Source: Thiothrix phosphatis (GTDB taxonomy: Bacteria > Pseudomonadota > Gammaproteobacteria > Thiotrichales > Thiotrichaceae). From it: 64,000 bases of DNA. The translations under genes and the position numbers were made by a program. Positions 43,593-51,854 of the stretch are shown piece after piece. The stretch lies in NCBI RefSeq assembly GCF_035668035.1, contig NZ_JAYMYJ010000094.1:1-64000 (forward strand). The letters run 5' to 3'. The stretch's first letter is position 1, and each line of letters opens with the position of its first letter. Below the pieces are notes generated by a model, which saw only the letters and a program-made list of their open reading frames with translations, was not told the DNA's origin and searched no databases.

Positions 43593-43642
43593 GGTGTCTC
43601 TCCTTGGGTGTTGTGGGATAGTTTTTGTAGTGTACGCCCCGC

Positions 43643-43666
43643 CTCCTGACAGCATCATGTCAGGAG
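43643..43666. promoter_or_regulatory. CTCCTGACA-N6-TGTCAGGAG operator
   Basis: A 9-bp perfect inverted repeat with a 6-base spacer lies about 50 bp upstream of the VOC start. An identical copy is found at 44854-44877 in front of the AHSA1 gene. Its position fits a binding site for the YafY-type regulator. Confidence 0.65.
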
Positions 43667-43732
43667 TGTTGCTGTAAGCGTTGTCGGATTGCGGATGCCC
43701 AGCTTACCTATCCATGTTCTTGTGCCGATGCG

Positions 43733-44215
43733 CTAACCCCGGCAGGCCGCTTCGATTGCCGCGATGTCGATCTTTGTCATCCGCATCATCGCGTCAAAAG
43801 CGCGTTTGGCGATGGCGGGATCGGCATCAGCAATGGCCCGTGTCAGCGCGACAGGGGTAATTTGCCAGGAAATGCCCCACTGATCCTTGCACCAGCCGCA
43901 GGCGCTTTCCTGCCCGCCATTGCTGACAATGGCGTTCCAGTAGCGATCCGTTTCTGCCTGGTCTTCAGTGGCAACCTGAAACGAGAATGCTTCGCTGTGT
44001 TTGAAGATTGGGCCGCCATTCAGCCCCAAACATGGAATTCCCAACACAGTAAACTGGACTGTCAGCACGTCGCCTTGCTTGCCTGACGGGAAATCGCCGG
44101 GAGCGCGGTACACCCCATCGACACTGGAGTCGGGAAATGTCTCGGCATAAAACTGCGCTGCTGCTTCCGCGCCGCCATCGAACCAGAGGCAAATGGTGTT
44201 TTTTGCGGGATTCAT
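43733..44215 (-). CDS. PhnB-like VOC protein (3-demethylubiquinone methyltransferase-like fold)
   Basis: A 160-residue protein with the PhnB/UbiG-like VOC wording: CLWFDGGAEAAAQFYAETFP, LTVQFTVLGIPCLGLNGGP, FSFQVATEDQAETDRYWNAI, CGWCKDQWGISWQITP and MMRMTKIDIAAIEAA. The methyltransferase name of this family is historical; function is unknown. It starts four bases after the AHSA1 gene. Confidence 0.88.
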   Translation of the reverse strand: MNPAKNTICLWFDGGAEAAAQFYAETFPDSSVDGVYRAPGDFPSGKQGDVLTVQFTVLGIPCLGLNGGPIFKHSEAFSFQVATEDQAETDRYWNAIVSNGGQESACGWCKDQWGISWQITPVALTRAIADADPAIAKRAFDAMMRMTKIDIAAIEAACRG

Positions 44216-44219
44216 ACGG

Positions 44220-44627
44220 TCATACCTCCGCTTCTACATGGCGCTTGAAGTTATTGAGAATGGCCTGCCAGCCTTCGCGTTGCTGTTCGATGGAATGGGT
44301 GGTTTCGGCATCAAATGTCACGCTGACGTTGACGCCTTCCGGGCTGTCGGCAAATGTAACCTGGGCGGTGCGGTCGCCGAAAGCGTATTCAATCAGTTGG
44401 TGGGGAACGATTTTGGTGTAGGTTCCGGCAAAGTCGAAACCGAAGCTGCCATCCTTGGCTTCCATGCGGGAGGAAAATTCACCGCCTTCGCGCAAATCGA
44501 CGCTGGCGGCAGTGGTGTGCCAGTCATCGGAGGCGGCGTTCCATTGCATGATGTCCGCCGGGGTGGTGTAAGCACGCCAGACCTCCCCGATGGGTGCGGC
44601 GACAGTGGTTTCTACGTTGATTTTCAT
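44220..44627 (-). CDS. AHSA1/SRPBCC ligand-binding-fold protein
   Basis: A 135-residue protein with the Aha1-domain pattern (VAAPIGEVWRAYTTPADIMQWNAASDDWHT, GFDFAGTYTKIVPHQLIEY, VTFDAETTHSIEQQREGWQAILNNF). These small proteins bind hydrophobic ligands, and their roles are mostly unknown. It forms an operon with the PhnB-like gene and is preceded by the duplicated operator and a broken VOC fragment. Confidence 0.85.
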   Translation of the reverse strand: MKINVETTVAAPIGEVWRAYTTPADIMQWNAASDDWHTTAASVDLREGGEFSSRMEAKDGSFGFDFAGTYTKIVPHQLIEYAFGDRTAQVTFADSPEGVNVSVTFDAETTHSIEQQREGWQAILNNFKRHVEAEV

Positions 44628-44695
44628 GGTGTGTGTCCTTTGGTGGTTATACGGCGGTTAGGTCATCAGCAAACGCTCGCAGGTGGTTTCAGTCG

Positions 44696-44803
44696 TCATC
44701 GCGCTGCTCCTTGGCATGTAACCCGCATCATCGGGAAGACCAGCATTTGCATGCCGCCTGCGTATTCCTGGCTTTCGGACTGGCCGACGGGATTGGGTTT
44801 CAT
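44696..44803 (-). pseudogene. truncated duplicate of the VOC gene
   Basis: From position 44803 the frame reads MKPNPVG, then jumps to SESQEYAGGMQML before degenerating. The intact VOC gene has the same two segments about 30 residues apart. At DNA level the region 44726-44890 matches 43425-43690 with about 90 bases deleted, and the ribosome site has changed from AAGGAG to AATGAG. A further 13-codon frame at 44658-44699 follows and seems meaningless. Confidence 0.75.
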
Positions 44804-44853
44804 GGTGTTTCTCATTGGGTGTTGTTGGATAGTTTTTGTAGTGTACGCTCCGC

Positions 44854-44877
44854 CTCCTGACAGCATCATGTCAGGAG
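44854..44877. promoter_or_regulatory. second CTCCTGACA-N6-TGTCAGGAG operator
   Basis: Identical to 43643-43666, including the spacer and about 20 flanking bases on each side. It came with the duplicated VOC fragment and now lies upstream of the AHSA1-PhnB-like genes. Confidence 0.65.
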
Positions 44878-44970
44878 TGTTGCTGTAAGCAGGCCGGATT
44901 TGCCGCATTCTTTACTTTTCACCCTGGCTTTTTCACTATAGCTGGAAAACCAGCTTAAGTGAGAGGCCGA

Positions 44971-45702
44971 ATGGAGATTCAAGTTACCAGAAACGATTCC
45001 CTGGAGATGTTGCAGGCCAAGGTCTTGTCATCCATGCGTTCAATTGCCCAAAACATACTGGCAGCCGGGAAACAGCCTGAAACGCCGGAACAACTGTTTG
45101 CCGCAGCAATAAGGTTGGGCGATAAAACACTTGCCGGAATATCCCCAACCGTGCTTGAAGACCCTGACAAAATCGGGTGGTCTGTACCGATTTGTAAATC
45201 CGGCTGTCACTATTGCTGCTACGAGCAAGTCAATGTGACGCCACCAGAGGTTTTCACTATCGAAACCTATATCAAAAACCACTGGCCTGACGACCGTCAA
45301 AGATCCCTGCGAAAGCGGCTCCAGTCAGCCGCCGCCAAAGCCCAAAATCTGGGACAAAACACTTACTATAAAGCAAGGATTGCTTGCCCCCTGTTAAATG
45401 CTCAAGGTATGTGCAGTATCTATGAGGTGCGCCCTTTGATGTGCCGCGCCTATAACTCCTTAGACCTTAAGCGTTGCGAACGTGCCGCCAAATTGGCCCA
45501 TAAGCCTGTCCGTGAACGGGGAGTGCCCGCTAACGGTTCGGTTCATGGTGTTTTTAATGGCGTCTACAGTGGGCTGCGGAAAGGATTGGAGGTGGAGCAG
45601 CTGCAAAGTCATTTGCCAATGTTGGTTGTGGCGCTTCAGTTAGTGTTTGATGATGCGACGCTTAAAGATCGTTGGTTAAAAGGAGATCGGGTATTTGGCT
45701 AG
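44971..45702 (+). CDS. YkgJ-type cysteine-cluster protein
   Basis: A 243-residue cytoplasmic protein. Cysteines are arranged as CKSGCHYCC (about residues 75-83), then CPLL...GMCSIYEVRPLMCRAY, the pattern of the YkgJ (Zn or Fe-S cluster binding) family. Function is unknown. The ATG at 44971 lies just after GAGAGG; a GTG four codons upstream is a less likely start. Confidence 0.75.
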   Translation: MEIQVTRNDSLEMLQAKVLSSMRSIAQNILAAGKQPETPEQLFAAAIRLGDKTLAGISPTVLEDPDKIGWSVPICKSGCHYCCYEQVNVTPPEVFTIETYIKNHWPDDRQRSLRKRLQSAAAKAQNLGQNTYYKARIACPLLNAQGMCSIYEVRPLMCRAYNSLDLKRCERAAKLAHKPVRERGVPANGSVHGVFNGVYSGLRKGLEVEQLQSHLPMLVVALQLVFDDATLKDRWLKGDRVFG

Positions 45703-45901
45703 CCGGGCTGGCTATACCACCGCGCCCATAAGCTCCACGGCAAACGGCACAGTGTCCCCGTTGCGTTATTTTGGCATCAGCCAACCCCGCGTATTATTTC
45801 AATGGCAGGTGACCTTGCCCGATACCAATTAATGTCCAATTCAGCCAACATTATTGAATATAAATATAAGGCGGCATAATTCCTCATAATTGGGTTACAC
45901 A

Positions 45902-48622
45902 ATGAAAATAAGTTCGGGGCGTGTGGGTAGGCTTCTGTGGCTAGGTTTGTTCAGCAGTCCGGCGGCGTTTGCAGACATTTCGGGTACGGTATTCCTTGAT
46001 TACAACTTGAATGGCCAGTTGGATTCCACGGCCAAGATGCGCAATTTTGCGGACACGATGGACATCGACGTGGCGGTTGACCGGGGCGTTGCGGGCGCGC
46101 AAGTCCGGGCTGAATGCGTGACCAGCAGTGGCACCAGCACGTTTGGCCCCGCCACCACCGATGCGAATGGGCAATTCACCTTAAGCACGGCAGGGGCCAC
46201 CGCAGGCGCGGACAATTGCCTGTTGCAGACGGTCACTTTGCCTGCGGGTTACAGCGTAGGGGCGCAAAGCGGGGCGGGCAATGTGCAGACGCAGTTCGTC
46301 AGCCCCACCGCCACCGGAGCCAACTTTGCCGTGCAGGAAACCACCAGTTACTGCCAAAACAACCCGGACTTGGCCACCGACCGCTTTGCGTATGGGCAGC
46401 AGACCTTGAACCCGCCCTATGCGGGGAACCACGATGTGCCCAACATATTCGCCTTCCCCTACAACAGCGGTGCCGCTGGTTTGCCAAACACGTCCCCCAC
46501 AGGCAGCGCTTCCCCCAGTTTGGATGCCAATGACCCGGTGATCAGCGACCTGGCGTTGGCGCAGGATGTGGGCAGCGTCTTTGGCTTGGGCTGGCATCCG
46601 GCTTCCAAAAGCCTGTTTGCCGCCGCGTATATGAAAGCGTGGACAGGCTTTGGCCCTGGCGGCACAGGGGCAATTTACCGCATCAACATGGGCGACCCTG
46701 CCCACCCCAGCACCAGCATTTATGCCGACCTGAACCAGATTTTCCCCGCCACTCCCCCAACCTCGGGGGACAACCCTTATCTGACCGGCAGCTTCTCCGC
46801 CGCCAACCCTGGGTATGCGCAAATTTCTGATGGCAGCGATGGCGTGCACCCCAAGGGGACTTATGTGGCCTCGGGCGACGCCACCCGCGACAACCAAAAT
46901 GGGGAAATTTCCAATGCGGTTAGCAGGGTGGGGTTTGGCGACCTGGATGTGTCCAATGATGGCAAATCCCTGTTCACGGTCAATATGGCGAACCGCAAAC
47001 TCTATATCCTGCCGCTGCGCGACACGCCCCTGACCGCTGCGGATGCAGGGGCCATCAACAGTTATGACATCCCGGTGCCTGCCGGGTGTTATTTGCCCGC
47101 CCCCCATTATCTGGTGTTTGGCTTGGGCGAATATCAGGGAAGCTTGTATGTGGGCAGCAGTTGTTATACCGGCTATGGCAATGCCGCACATGGCGTATTC
47201 CGCTTTGATTTGGCCACGCGGCAATTCGACCCCAACCAAATCACCGGGCATAGCTCCGATGTGGATGGCTACGGCTCCAACATTTTCGCCATCACCGACA
47301 TCGTGTTTGACGCCAAGGGCAATATGACCCTGGCCACCCGTGCGATTTTTGAGCGTGACATTGCACATAATGTGGATACGCAAAAAACCCCCGGATACGG
47401 GATCGTCTATCGGGCCTGTTTGCAGAATGCCGCCACCCATACCTGGGTGCGGGAAAACAATGGTTCGTGTGGCGGGGTCACCACGGCGGGTGCCAATGAT
47501 GGCAAGGGCTTCCAAGGGAGCACGGGGCGCTACTTCTATCAGGAATCCACCGCTGACGGCAATGCTTACGGAGCCAGTTTTGGCGGCGCGGCGCAAGTGC
47601 CGGGCTTTTTGGATGCTGCCCACACGGTGGCTGACCCTTTTAATTTGTACGAAGCGGGTGTTGCCTGGCTGGATGTCGGCCTGGGGGCGAGCACCGCGAC
47701 TGCCGGGCGACGCAGCCGTGCCTATGGTTTTTATCATGGTGTTGGGAGTATTGACGGGGGCAATACTGATGACCGTCCAGTAAGTGGCAAGAATGCCGCG
47801 TTGGGGGATTTGGAAGTGCTGTGCGATGCGCCCCCGATTGAGATTGGCAACCGCGTCTGGAAGGACACCAATGCCAATGGCGTCCAAGACCCGGGCGAGC
47901 CGCCGGTTGCCGGAGTCAAGGTGGAGCTGTTCGCCCAGGGCGCGGATGTCAACACGGCCACCCCATTGGCGACCACTGTGACCGATGCGGAAGGCTATTA
48001 CGTCTTTTCCAGCGACCCGCGTGGCTACCCAACTAGCGGCAACAACGCGGTGAACGACACCGGCGGTGCCACAGGGGGCTTCATCAGCACCGACATGCAG
48101 GGTGGGCGCGCCAGCAGCGCCAGCCACAAGTACGGCTTGAAAAGCCTGTTGCCCAACACGCAATACCAAGTCGCTATCCGCCAGGTGGCGGGTGCCAGCA
48201 AACAGTCCGCCTTGGCCAGCTTGTCGCTCACCGCCTCATCGCAGGGCAGTGACGCCGAACGCAACTCGGACGGCAGCCTTGCGGGCAACAATGCGGTTTC
48301 GAGTGTCACGACATTGGATGCGGGCGGGAATTTCCATGCGGTGGACTTTGGTTTCATTGAGCCAAGCACCGACCTGAAGCTGGGCAAGACCGTCGACAAA
48401 ACCACGGTGCGCCCTGGCGATACGGTGGTGTACACCCTGACCCTGGAGAATGAAAGCGATGTGGACGCAACCAATGTGGAGGTCGCCGACAACCTGCCGT
48501 CTAACCTGACCTTCGTCAAAGCCACGCCCAGCGCGGGGACATTCAATGCAGGCGTTTGGAGCATTAGTAAAGTCACCGCCAAAACGACGGAAACCTTACA
48601 AATTGAGGCGACGGCTAAATAA
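45902..48622 (+). CDS. secreted SdrD_B/DUF11 repeat protein
   Basis: From the ATG at 45902 the protein has 906 residues. After a signal peptide (cleavage near AAFA-D) come an SdrD_B-like Cna-B domain (about 27-135; FLDYNLNGQLD), a 450-residue central region with Asn/Gly-rich segments that looks like a beta-propeller, a second SdrD_B domain (about 645-820; VWKDTNANGVQDPGEPPVAGV with a calcium-binding DxNxDG-like loop) and one C-terminal DUF11 domain. It has no LPxTG, sortase or visible anchor. Probably a surface or sheath-associated structural protein. It overlaps convergent hoxW by eight bases. Confidence 0.8.
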   Translation: MKISSGRVGRLLWLGLFSSPAAFADISGTVFLDYNLNGQLDSTAKMRNFADTMDIDVAVDRGVAGAQVRAECVTSSGTSTFGPATTDANGQFTLSTAGATAGADNCLLQTVTLPAGYSVGAQSGAGNVQTQFVSPTATGANFAVQETTSYCQNNPDLATDRFAYGQQTLNPPYAGNHDVPNIFAFPYNSGAAGLPNTSPTGSASPSLDANDPVISDLALAQDVGSVFGLGWHPASKSLFAAAYMKAWTGFGPGGTGAIYRINMGDPAHPSTSIYADLNQIFPATPPTSGDNPYLTGSFSAANPGYAQISDGSDGVHPKGTYVASGDATRDNQNGEISNAVSRVGFGDLDVSNDGKSLFTVNMANRKLYILPLRDTPLTAADAGAINSYDIPVPAGCYLPAPHYLVFGLGEYQGSLYVGSSCYTGYGNAAHGVFRFDLATRQFDPNQITGHSSDVDGYGSNIFAITDIVFDAKGNMTLATRAIFERDIAHNVDTQKTPGYGIVYRACLQNAATHTWVRENNGSCGGVTTAGANDGKGFQGSTGRYFYQESTADGNAYGASFGGAAQVPGFLDAAHTVADPFNLYEAGVAWLDVGLGASTATAGRRSRAYGFYHGVGSIDGGNTDDRPVSGKNAALGDLEVLCDAPPIEIGNRVWKDTNANGVQDPGEPPVAGVKVELFAQGADVNTATPLATTVTDAEGYYVFSSDPRGYPTSGNNAVNDTGGATGGFISTDMQGGRASSASHKYGLKSLLPNTQYQVAIRQVAGASKQSALASLSLTASSQGSDAERNSDGSLAGNNAVSSVTTLDAGGNFHAVDFGFIEPSTDLKLGKTVDKTTVRPGDTVVYTLTLENESDVDATNVEVADNLPSNLTFVKATPSAGTFNAGVWSISKVTAKTTETLQIEATAK

Positions 48623-49115
48623 TGGGCGCTGATGCCCCATTGTTTTGGCGTAGGGTGATGGGCAGATCAGCTTCCCGGAGCCATTGCCCCGCCAACGCAA
48701 TGGCGGCTTCCAGGTTTTGCGCCGCCTGTGCGCTTAAGCCTTCGCCTAATGCAAAGTGGTAGCCGCGAATCCGCAATACCTGGGCGGGCGGGGCATCCCT
48801 GCCATACACCTGCCGGAAGGTATGCAGCAAGGCGGCGGGTGTCTGTGCATGGCTGGTGTAACTGCCATCCTGTTGCGCGTTGAGGTCTTCCAGCGCATAC
48901 GGGGCGGCGCAACTGACATCCGCATCTACGAACAGGATGCGCCTGCGCCCTAGCAAATCGGTGATGTGCTCCACCTGCAACTGCATGTCGGTGAGGCATT
49001 CCACCCCAGGCAATTGCAGGGCGGCAACCGCTTCTGCCGCCAATATGCCCAGCGCATCATCGCCCCGCCCCGGATTGCCGTAACCGAACAGCAGGAGCGG
49101 CGCAACTTCAGTCAA
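48615..49115 (-). CDS. hoxW: hydrogenase maturation endopeptidase HoxW
   Basis: A 166-residue protease of the HyaD/HoxW family: GYGNPGRGDDALG near the N-terminus, an Asp in LFVDADVS and a His in the later IRGYHFALGE segment, the residues that probe the nickel site. It cleaves the C-terminal extension of HoxH after metal insertion. Overlap of eight bases with hoxH indicates coupled synthesis. Confidence 0.92.
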   Translation of the reverse strand: MTEVAPLLLFGYGNPGRGDDALGILAAEAVAALQLPGVECLTDMQLQVEHITDLLGRRRILFVDADVSCAAPYALEDLNAQQDGSYTSHAQTPAALLHTFRQVYGRDAPPAQVLRIRGYHFALGEGLSAQAAQNLEAAIALAGQWLREADLPITLRQNNGASAPII

Positions 49116-50583
49116 GCCCGCACCCGTAGCTGCCGTCGCTGTTTTTCGTCAAGTGACTGAGCAATTGCCCGTCGTGGCCGTACAGCTCCACCTGCAATGG
49201 CATCTTGCCGAGGGCATGGGTGGCGCACGACAGGCACGGGTCATACGCCCGCACCGCCACTTCCAGATGGTTGAGCAAGCCTTCGGTGATTTCTTCCTGC
49301 CCGTCGAGGTAGTGGTCGGCCACCGAGCGCACCGATTCATTCATGGCCTGGTTATTGCTGGTGGTGGACACAATCAGGTTGGCCTTTTCGATCAAGCCTT
49401 GCTCGTTGACCTGATAATGGTGGAACAAGGTGCCGCGTGGGGCTTCGATGACGCCGATGCCTTGCGGGCGTTTTTCACCCGTCACCAGCAAATCTGTGCC
49501 GGTAATGTCCGGGTCATTGAGCAGTTCCTGGATCGCTTCGGCGCAGTGCAGCATTTCGATCATCCGCGCCCAGTGGAACGCCAGCGTGTCATGCACATAC
49601 GCGCCGCCGCCAAACGCACGGAAACGCACCCGGGCGGCTTCCGCCAATGGGGTTGCAATGCTGTCGCACAGGTTGACCCGCGCCAGCGGCCCTACCCGGT
49701 ACCAGCCGTTTTCCTTGTCGATGGCGGTGAAGTAGGGGAATTTCATGTATGACCAGTTGCGCACTTCTTCGCGGATCATCAAGCCGTAGTTGCGGTAATC
49801 AAACTGGTCGAAGATGTCGCTGCCGTCCGCCCGTCGGGCGCGCAGGCCACCGTGATACAGCTCCAGCTCGCCTTGTGCCCCGATCATGCCCAAGTAGTTG
49901 GTCTGTAGGGTGGCGAACGCGTGGTTTTCCGGGTGTTGCAGGTGGATGGACTCATTCAGCGTCACCGCATCCTGCGACCAGGCAATAATGTCGGCAATAT
50001 CCACCAGCAGGGCTTGGCGTTCGTCCTCGTCCAGGGCTTTGTTCATGCCGCCGGGAATGGCGGCCGCACCGTGGATACGCTTGCCTGCAATGGCGGCAAT
50101 CACCTGCTGGCCGTATTTGCGCAGTTTCACCCCTTTCAGGCCGATGTCGGGGTAATCTTCCAGCACGCCGACGATATTGCGGTGAGCGAGGTCAGAGCCG
50201 AAACCGAACAGGAAATCAGGGGACGACAGGTGGAAAAAGTGCAGCGCGTGCGATTGCAACACCTGACCGAAATGCAGCAGGCGGCGCAGCTTGGTGGCGG
50301 TCGGGGTCAGTTCATCCACGCCGACGATCTGGTCAACCGCTTTCGCCGCTGCCAGATGGTGTGAAACCGGGCAGATGCCGCACAAGCGTTGCACAAAATA
50401 CGGCACTTCGGTGTAGGGGCGGCCCTGGATGAATTTCTCAAAGCCGCGAAATTCGACAATGTGCAAGCGCGCTTCCTGGACGTGGTTGTCCGCGTCCAGC
50501 AGCAGGGTGATCTTGCCGTGCCCTTCCACCCGTGAAACCGGGTCAATGGCAATGCGGCGCAGGTTGTTGGTTTGTGCTTCCAT
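49108..50583 (-). CDS. hoxH: NAD-reducing hydrogenase large subunit HoxH
   Basis: A 491-residue [NiFe] catalytic subunit of group 3d. Both nickel-binding motifs are intact: RLCGICPVSHH (Cys68, Cys71) and DPCLSCATH (Cys450, Cys453, His456). A 35-residue C-terminal extension after His456 is the expected HoxW cleavage substrate. With HoxY it splits H2; electrons pass to HoxFU for NAD reduction in the cytoplasm. No hyp accessory genes are within the window. Confidence 0.97.
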   Translation of the reverse strand: MEAQTNNLRRIAIDPVSRVEGHGKITLLLDADNHVQEARLHIVEFRGFEKFIQGRPYTEVPYFVQRLCGICPVSHHLAAAKAVDQIVGVDELTPTATKLRRLLHFGQVLQSHALHFFHLSSPDFLFGFGSDLAHRNIVGVLEDYPDIGLKGVKLRKYGQQVIAAIAGKRIHGAAAIPGGMNKALDEDERQALLVDIADIIAWSQDAVTLNESIHLQHPENHAFATLQTNYLGMIGAQGELELYHGGLRARRADGSDIFDQFDYRNYGLMIREEVRNWSYMKFPYFTAIDKENGWYRVGPLARVNLCDSIATPLAEAARVRFRAFGGGAYVHDTLAFHWARMIEMLHCAEAIQELLNDPDITGTDLLVTGEKRPQGIGVIEAPRGTLFHHYQVNEQGLIEKANLIVSTTSNNQAMNESVRSVADHYLDGQEEITEGLLNHLEVAVRAYDPCLSCATHALGKMPLQVELYGHDGQLLSHLTKNSDGSYGCGLD

Positions 50584-50593
50584 CTCCAGACCC

Positions 50594-51130
50594 TCAATCG
50601 TAATGCAACATGGCTTTCGGCAAGGCTGGCTCTTTCCCCGCCAACAAGTCGCTCAGGATGGCAAAAAACGCATCGCCCGGTGGCGGGCAACCCGGCAGGT
50701 AATAATCCACCCGCACCACTTCGTGCAAGGGGTGCACCTTGGACAGCAACAGCGGCAATTCGGGGTCAGACGGGATCATCGGGTTATCCACGCCCATCCC
50801 GTCCAGGTAGGCTTCTTCCAGGCATTCCTGCACGGTGTAATGGTTGCGCATGGCGGGGACGCCGCCGTTGATGGCGCAAGCCCCGACCGCAATCAGGATT
50901 TTGCATTGCTGGCGGAATTCCCGCAGGACATGCACATTTTCGGCATTGCACAGCCCGCCTTCCACCAGGCCAATGTCGCACGGGTGGCAGTGCTTGATGT
51001 CGGTGAGCGGGGAGCGGTCAAACTCGACGTGTTCCAGCAAGCCGACCAGCCGCTCATCCATGTCCAGGAATGACATGTGGCAACCGAAACAGCCTGCCAG
51101 CGAGGTGGTGGCGATACGGATCTTACTCAT
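50594..51130 (-). CDS. hoxY: NAD-reducing hydrogenase small subunit HoxY
   Basis: A 178-residue protein, the short small subunit typical of cytoplasmic group 3d enzymes, with one proximal [4Fe-4S] cluster: CFGC near residues 14-17, a Cys in EGGLCNAEN and GCPPPGD near the C-terminus. The ATG at 51130 gives the family start MSKIRIATTSLAGCFGC; a longer frame upstream is a shadow of hoxU. It overlaps the hoxU end by eight bases. Confidence 0.95.
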   Translation of the reverse strand: MSKIRIATTSLAGCFGCHMSFLDMDERLVGLLEHVEFDRSPLTDIKHCHPCDIGLVEGGLCNAENVHVLREFRQQCKILIAVGACAINGGVPAMRNHYTVQECLEEAYLDGMGVDNPMIPSDPELPLLLSKVHPLHEVVRVDYYLPGCPPPGDAFFAILSDLLAGKEPALPKAMLHYD

Positions 51131-51854
51131 CGTGATGCTCCGTTTTTTGCAGGCCAACGTGGGCGACATCGGATTCGGCAGCCGAATGCAGGTCAAACCT
51201 GCGCCGCCCAATCGGCACTTCGTAACCGTGGTTTTTCGGCAGGATCGCCCCAACCGGGCAGATATGCGCCGCTGCGTCATCCAGCGTCAGCGTGCTGTCA
51301 CCCAGTTTGCCGCTGGGGGTGTTGACAATGATCTGGGTATTGACGCCACGCCCACCGACGGCAAAGACGTTTTTGCCATCCAGGTCGCGGCTGGCACGCA
51401 CACACAATTCACACAGCACGCAACGGTCACGGTCCAGCAGGATGTCCGGGTGGGAGGCATCCACTTCGCGCCGGGGGTAAAACGGTGGGAAATGCCCATC
51501 CAGCATCCCGAAATGGTAGCCGAGGGCCTGCAAGGTGCAGTCGCCGGTTTTGCTACAGGTGGGGCACAGGTGGTTGCCTTCCACAAACAGCATTTGCAGC
51601 AGCGTCTTGCGCACTTCCTGTAAGGCGGGGGTATTGTTGTCGACTTTCATGCCAGCAGCGGCGGGCAGGGTGCAGGCGGATGCATTGCGCCCGTCCACTT
51701 CCACCGAACACAGCTTGCAACTGCCATGCGGGGTCAAGCCTGGTTTGTGGCACAGGTGCGGAATGTAGATGCCGGCGGCGAGCGCGGCGTCCATGATGGT
51801 TTGGCCGGGCGTGAAACTGATTTCCTGCCCGTCAATCAAGAAAGTGTTGTTCAT
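51123..51854 (-). CDS. hoxU: NAD-reducing hydrogenase diaphorase subunit HoxU
   Basis: A 243-residue NuoG-N-terminal-like electron-transfer subunit. It has a ferredoxin-type [2Fe-2S] site (CHKPGL..GSCKLC), a His/Cys cluster region (HLCPTCSKTGDC) and Cys groups for [4Fe-4S] clusters (RCVLCELC). It connects HoxYH with the flavin subunit HoxF. Overlaps hoxF by four bases. Confidence 0.95.
   Translation of the reverse strand: MNNTFLIDGQEISFTPGQTIMDAALAAGIYIPHLCHKPGLTPHGSCKLCSVEVDGRNASACTLPAAAGMKVDNNTPALQEVRKTLLQMLFVEGNHLCPTCSKTGDCTLQALGYHFGMLDGHFPPFYPRREVDASHPDILLDRDRCVLCELCVRASRDLDGKNVFAVGGRGVNTQIIVNTPSGKLGDSTLTLDDAAAHICPVGAILPKNHGYEVPIGRRRFDLHSAAESDVAHVGLQKTEHHDE

Noticed and set aside
44658..44699. 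13-codon frame after the VOC fragment
   Set aside because: Too short and within decayed duplicated DNA.
46181..48169. 662-codon minus-strand open frame inside the SdrD_B/DUF11 gene
   Set aside because: The plus strand has a signal peptide and recognisable domains; the antisense translation has none.
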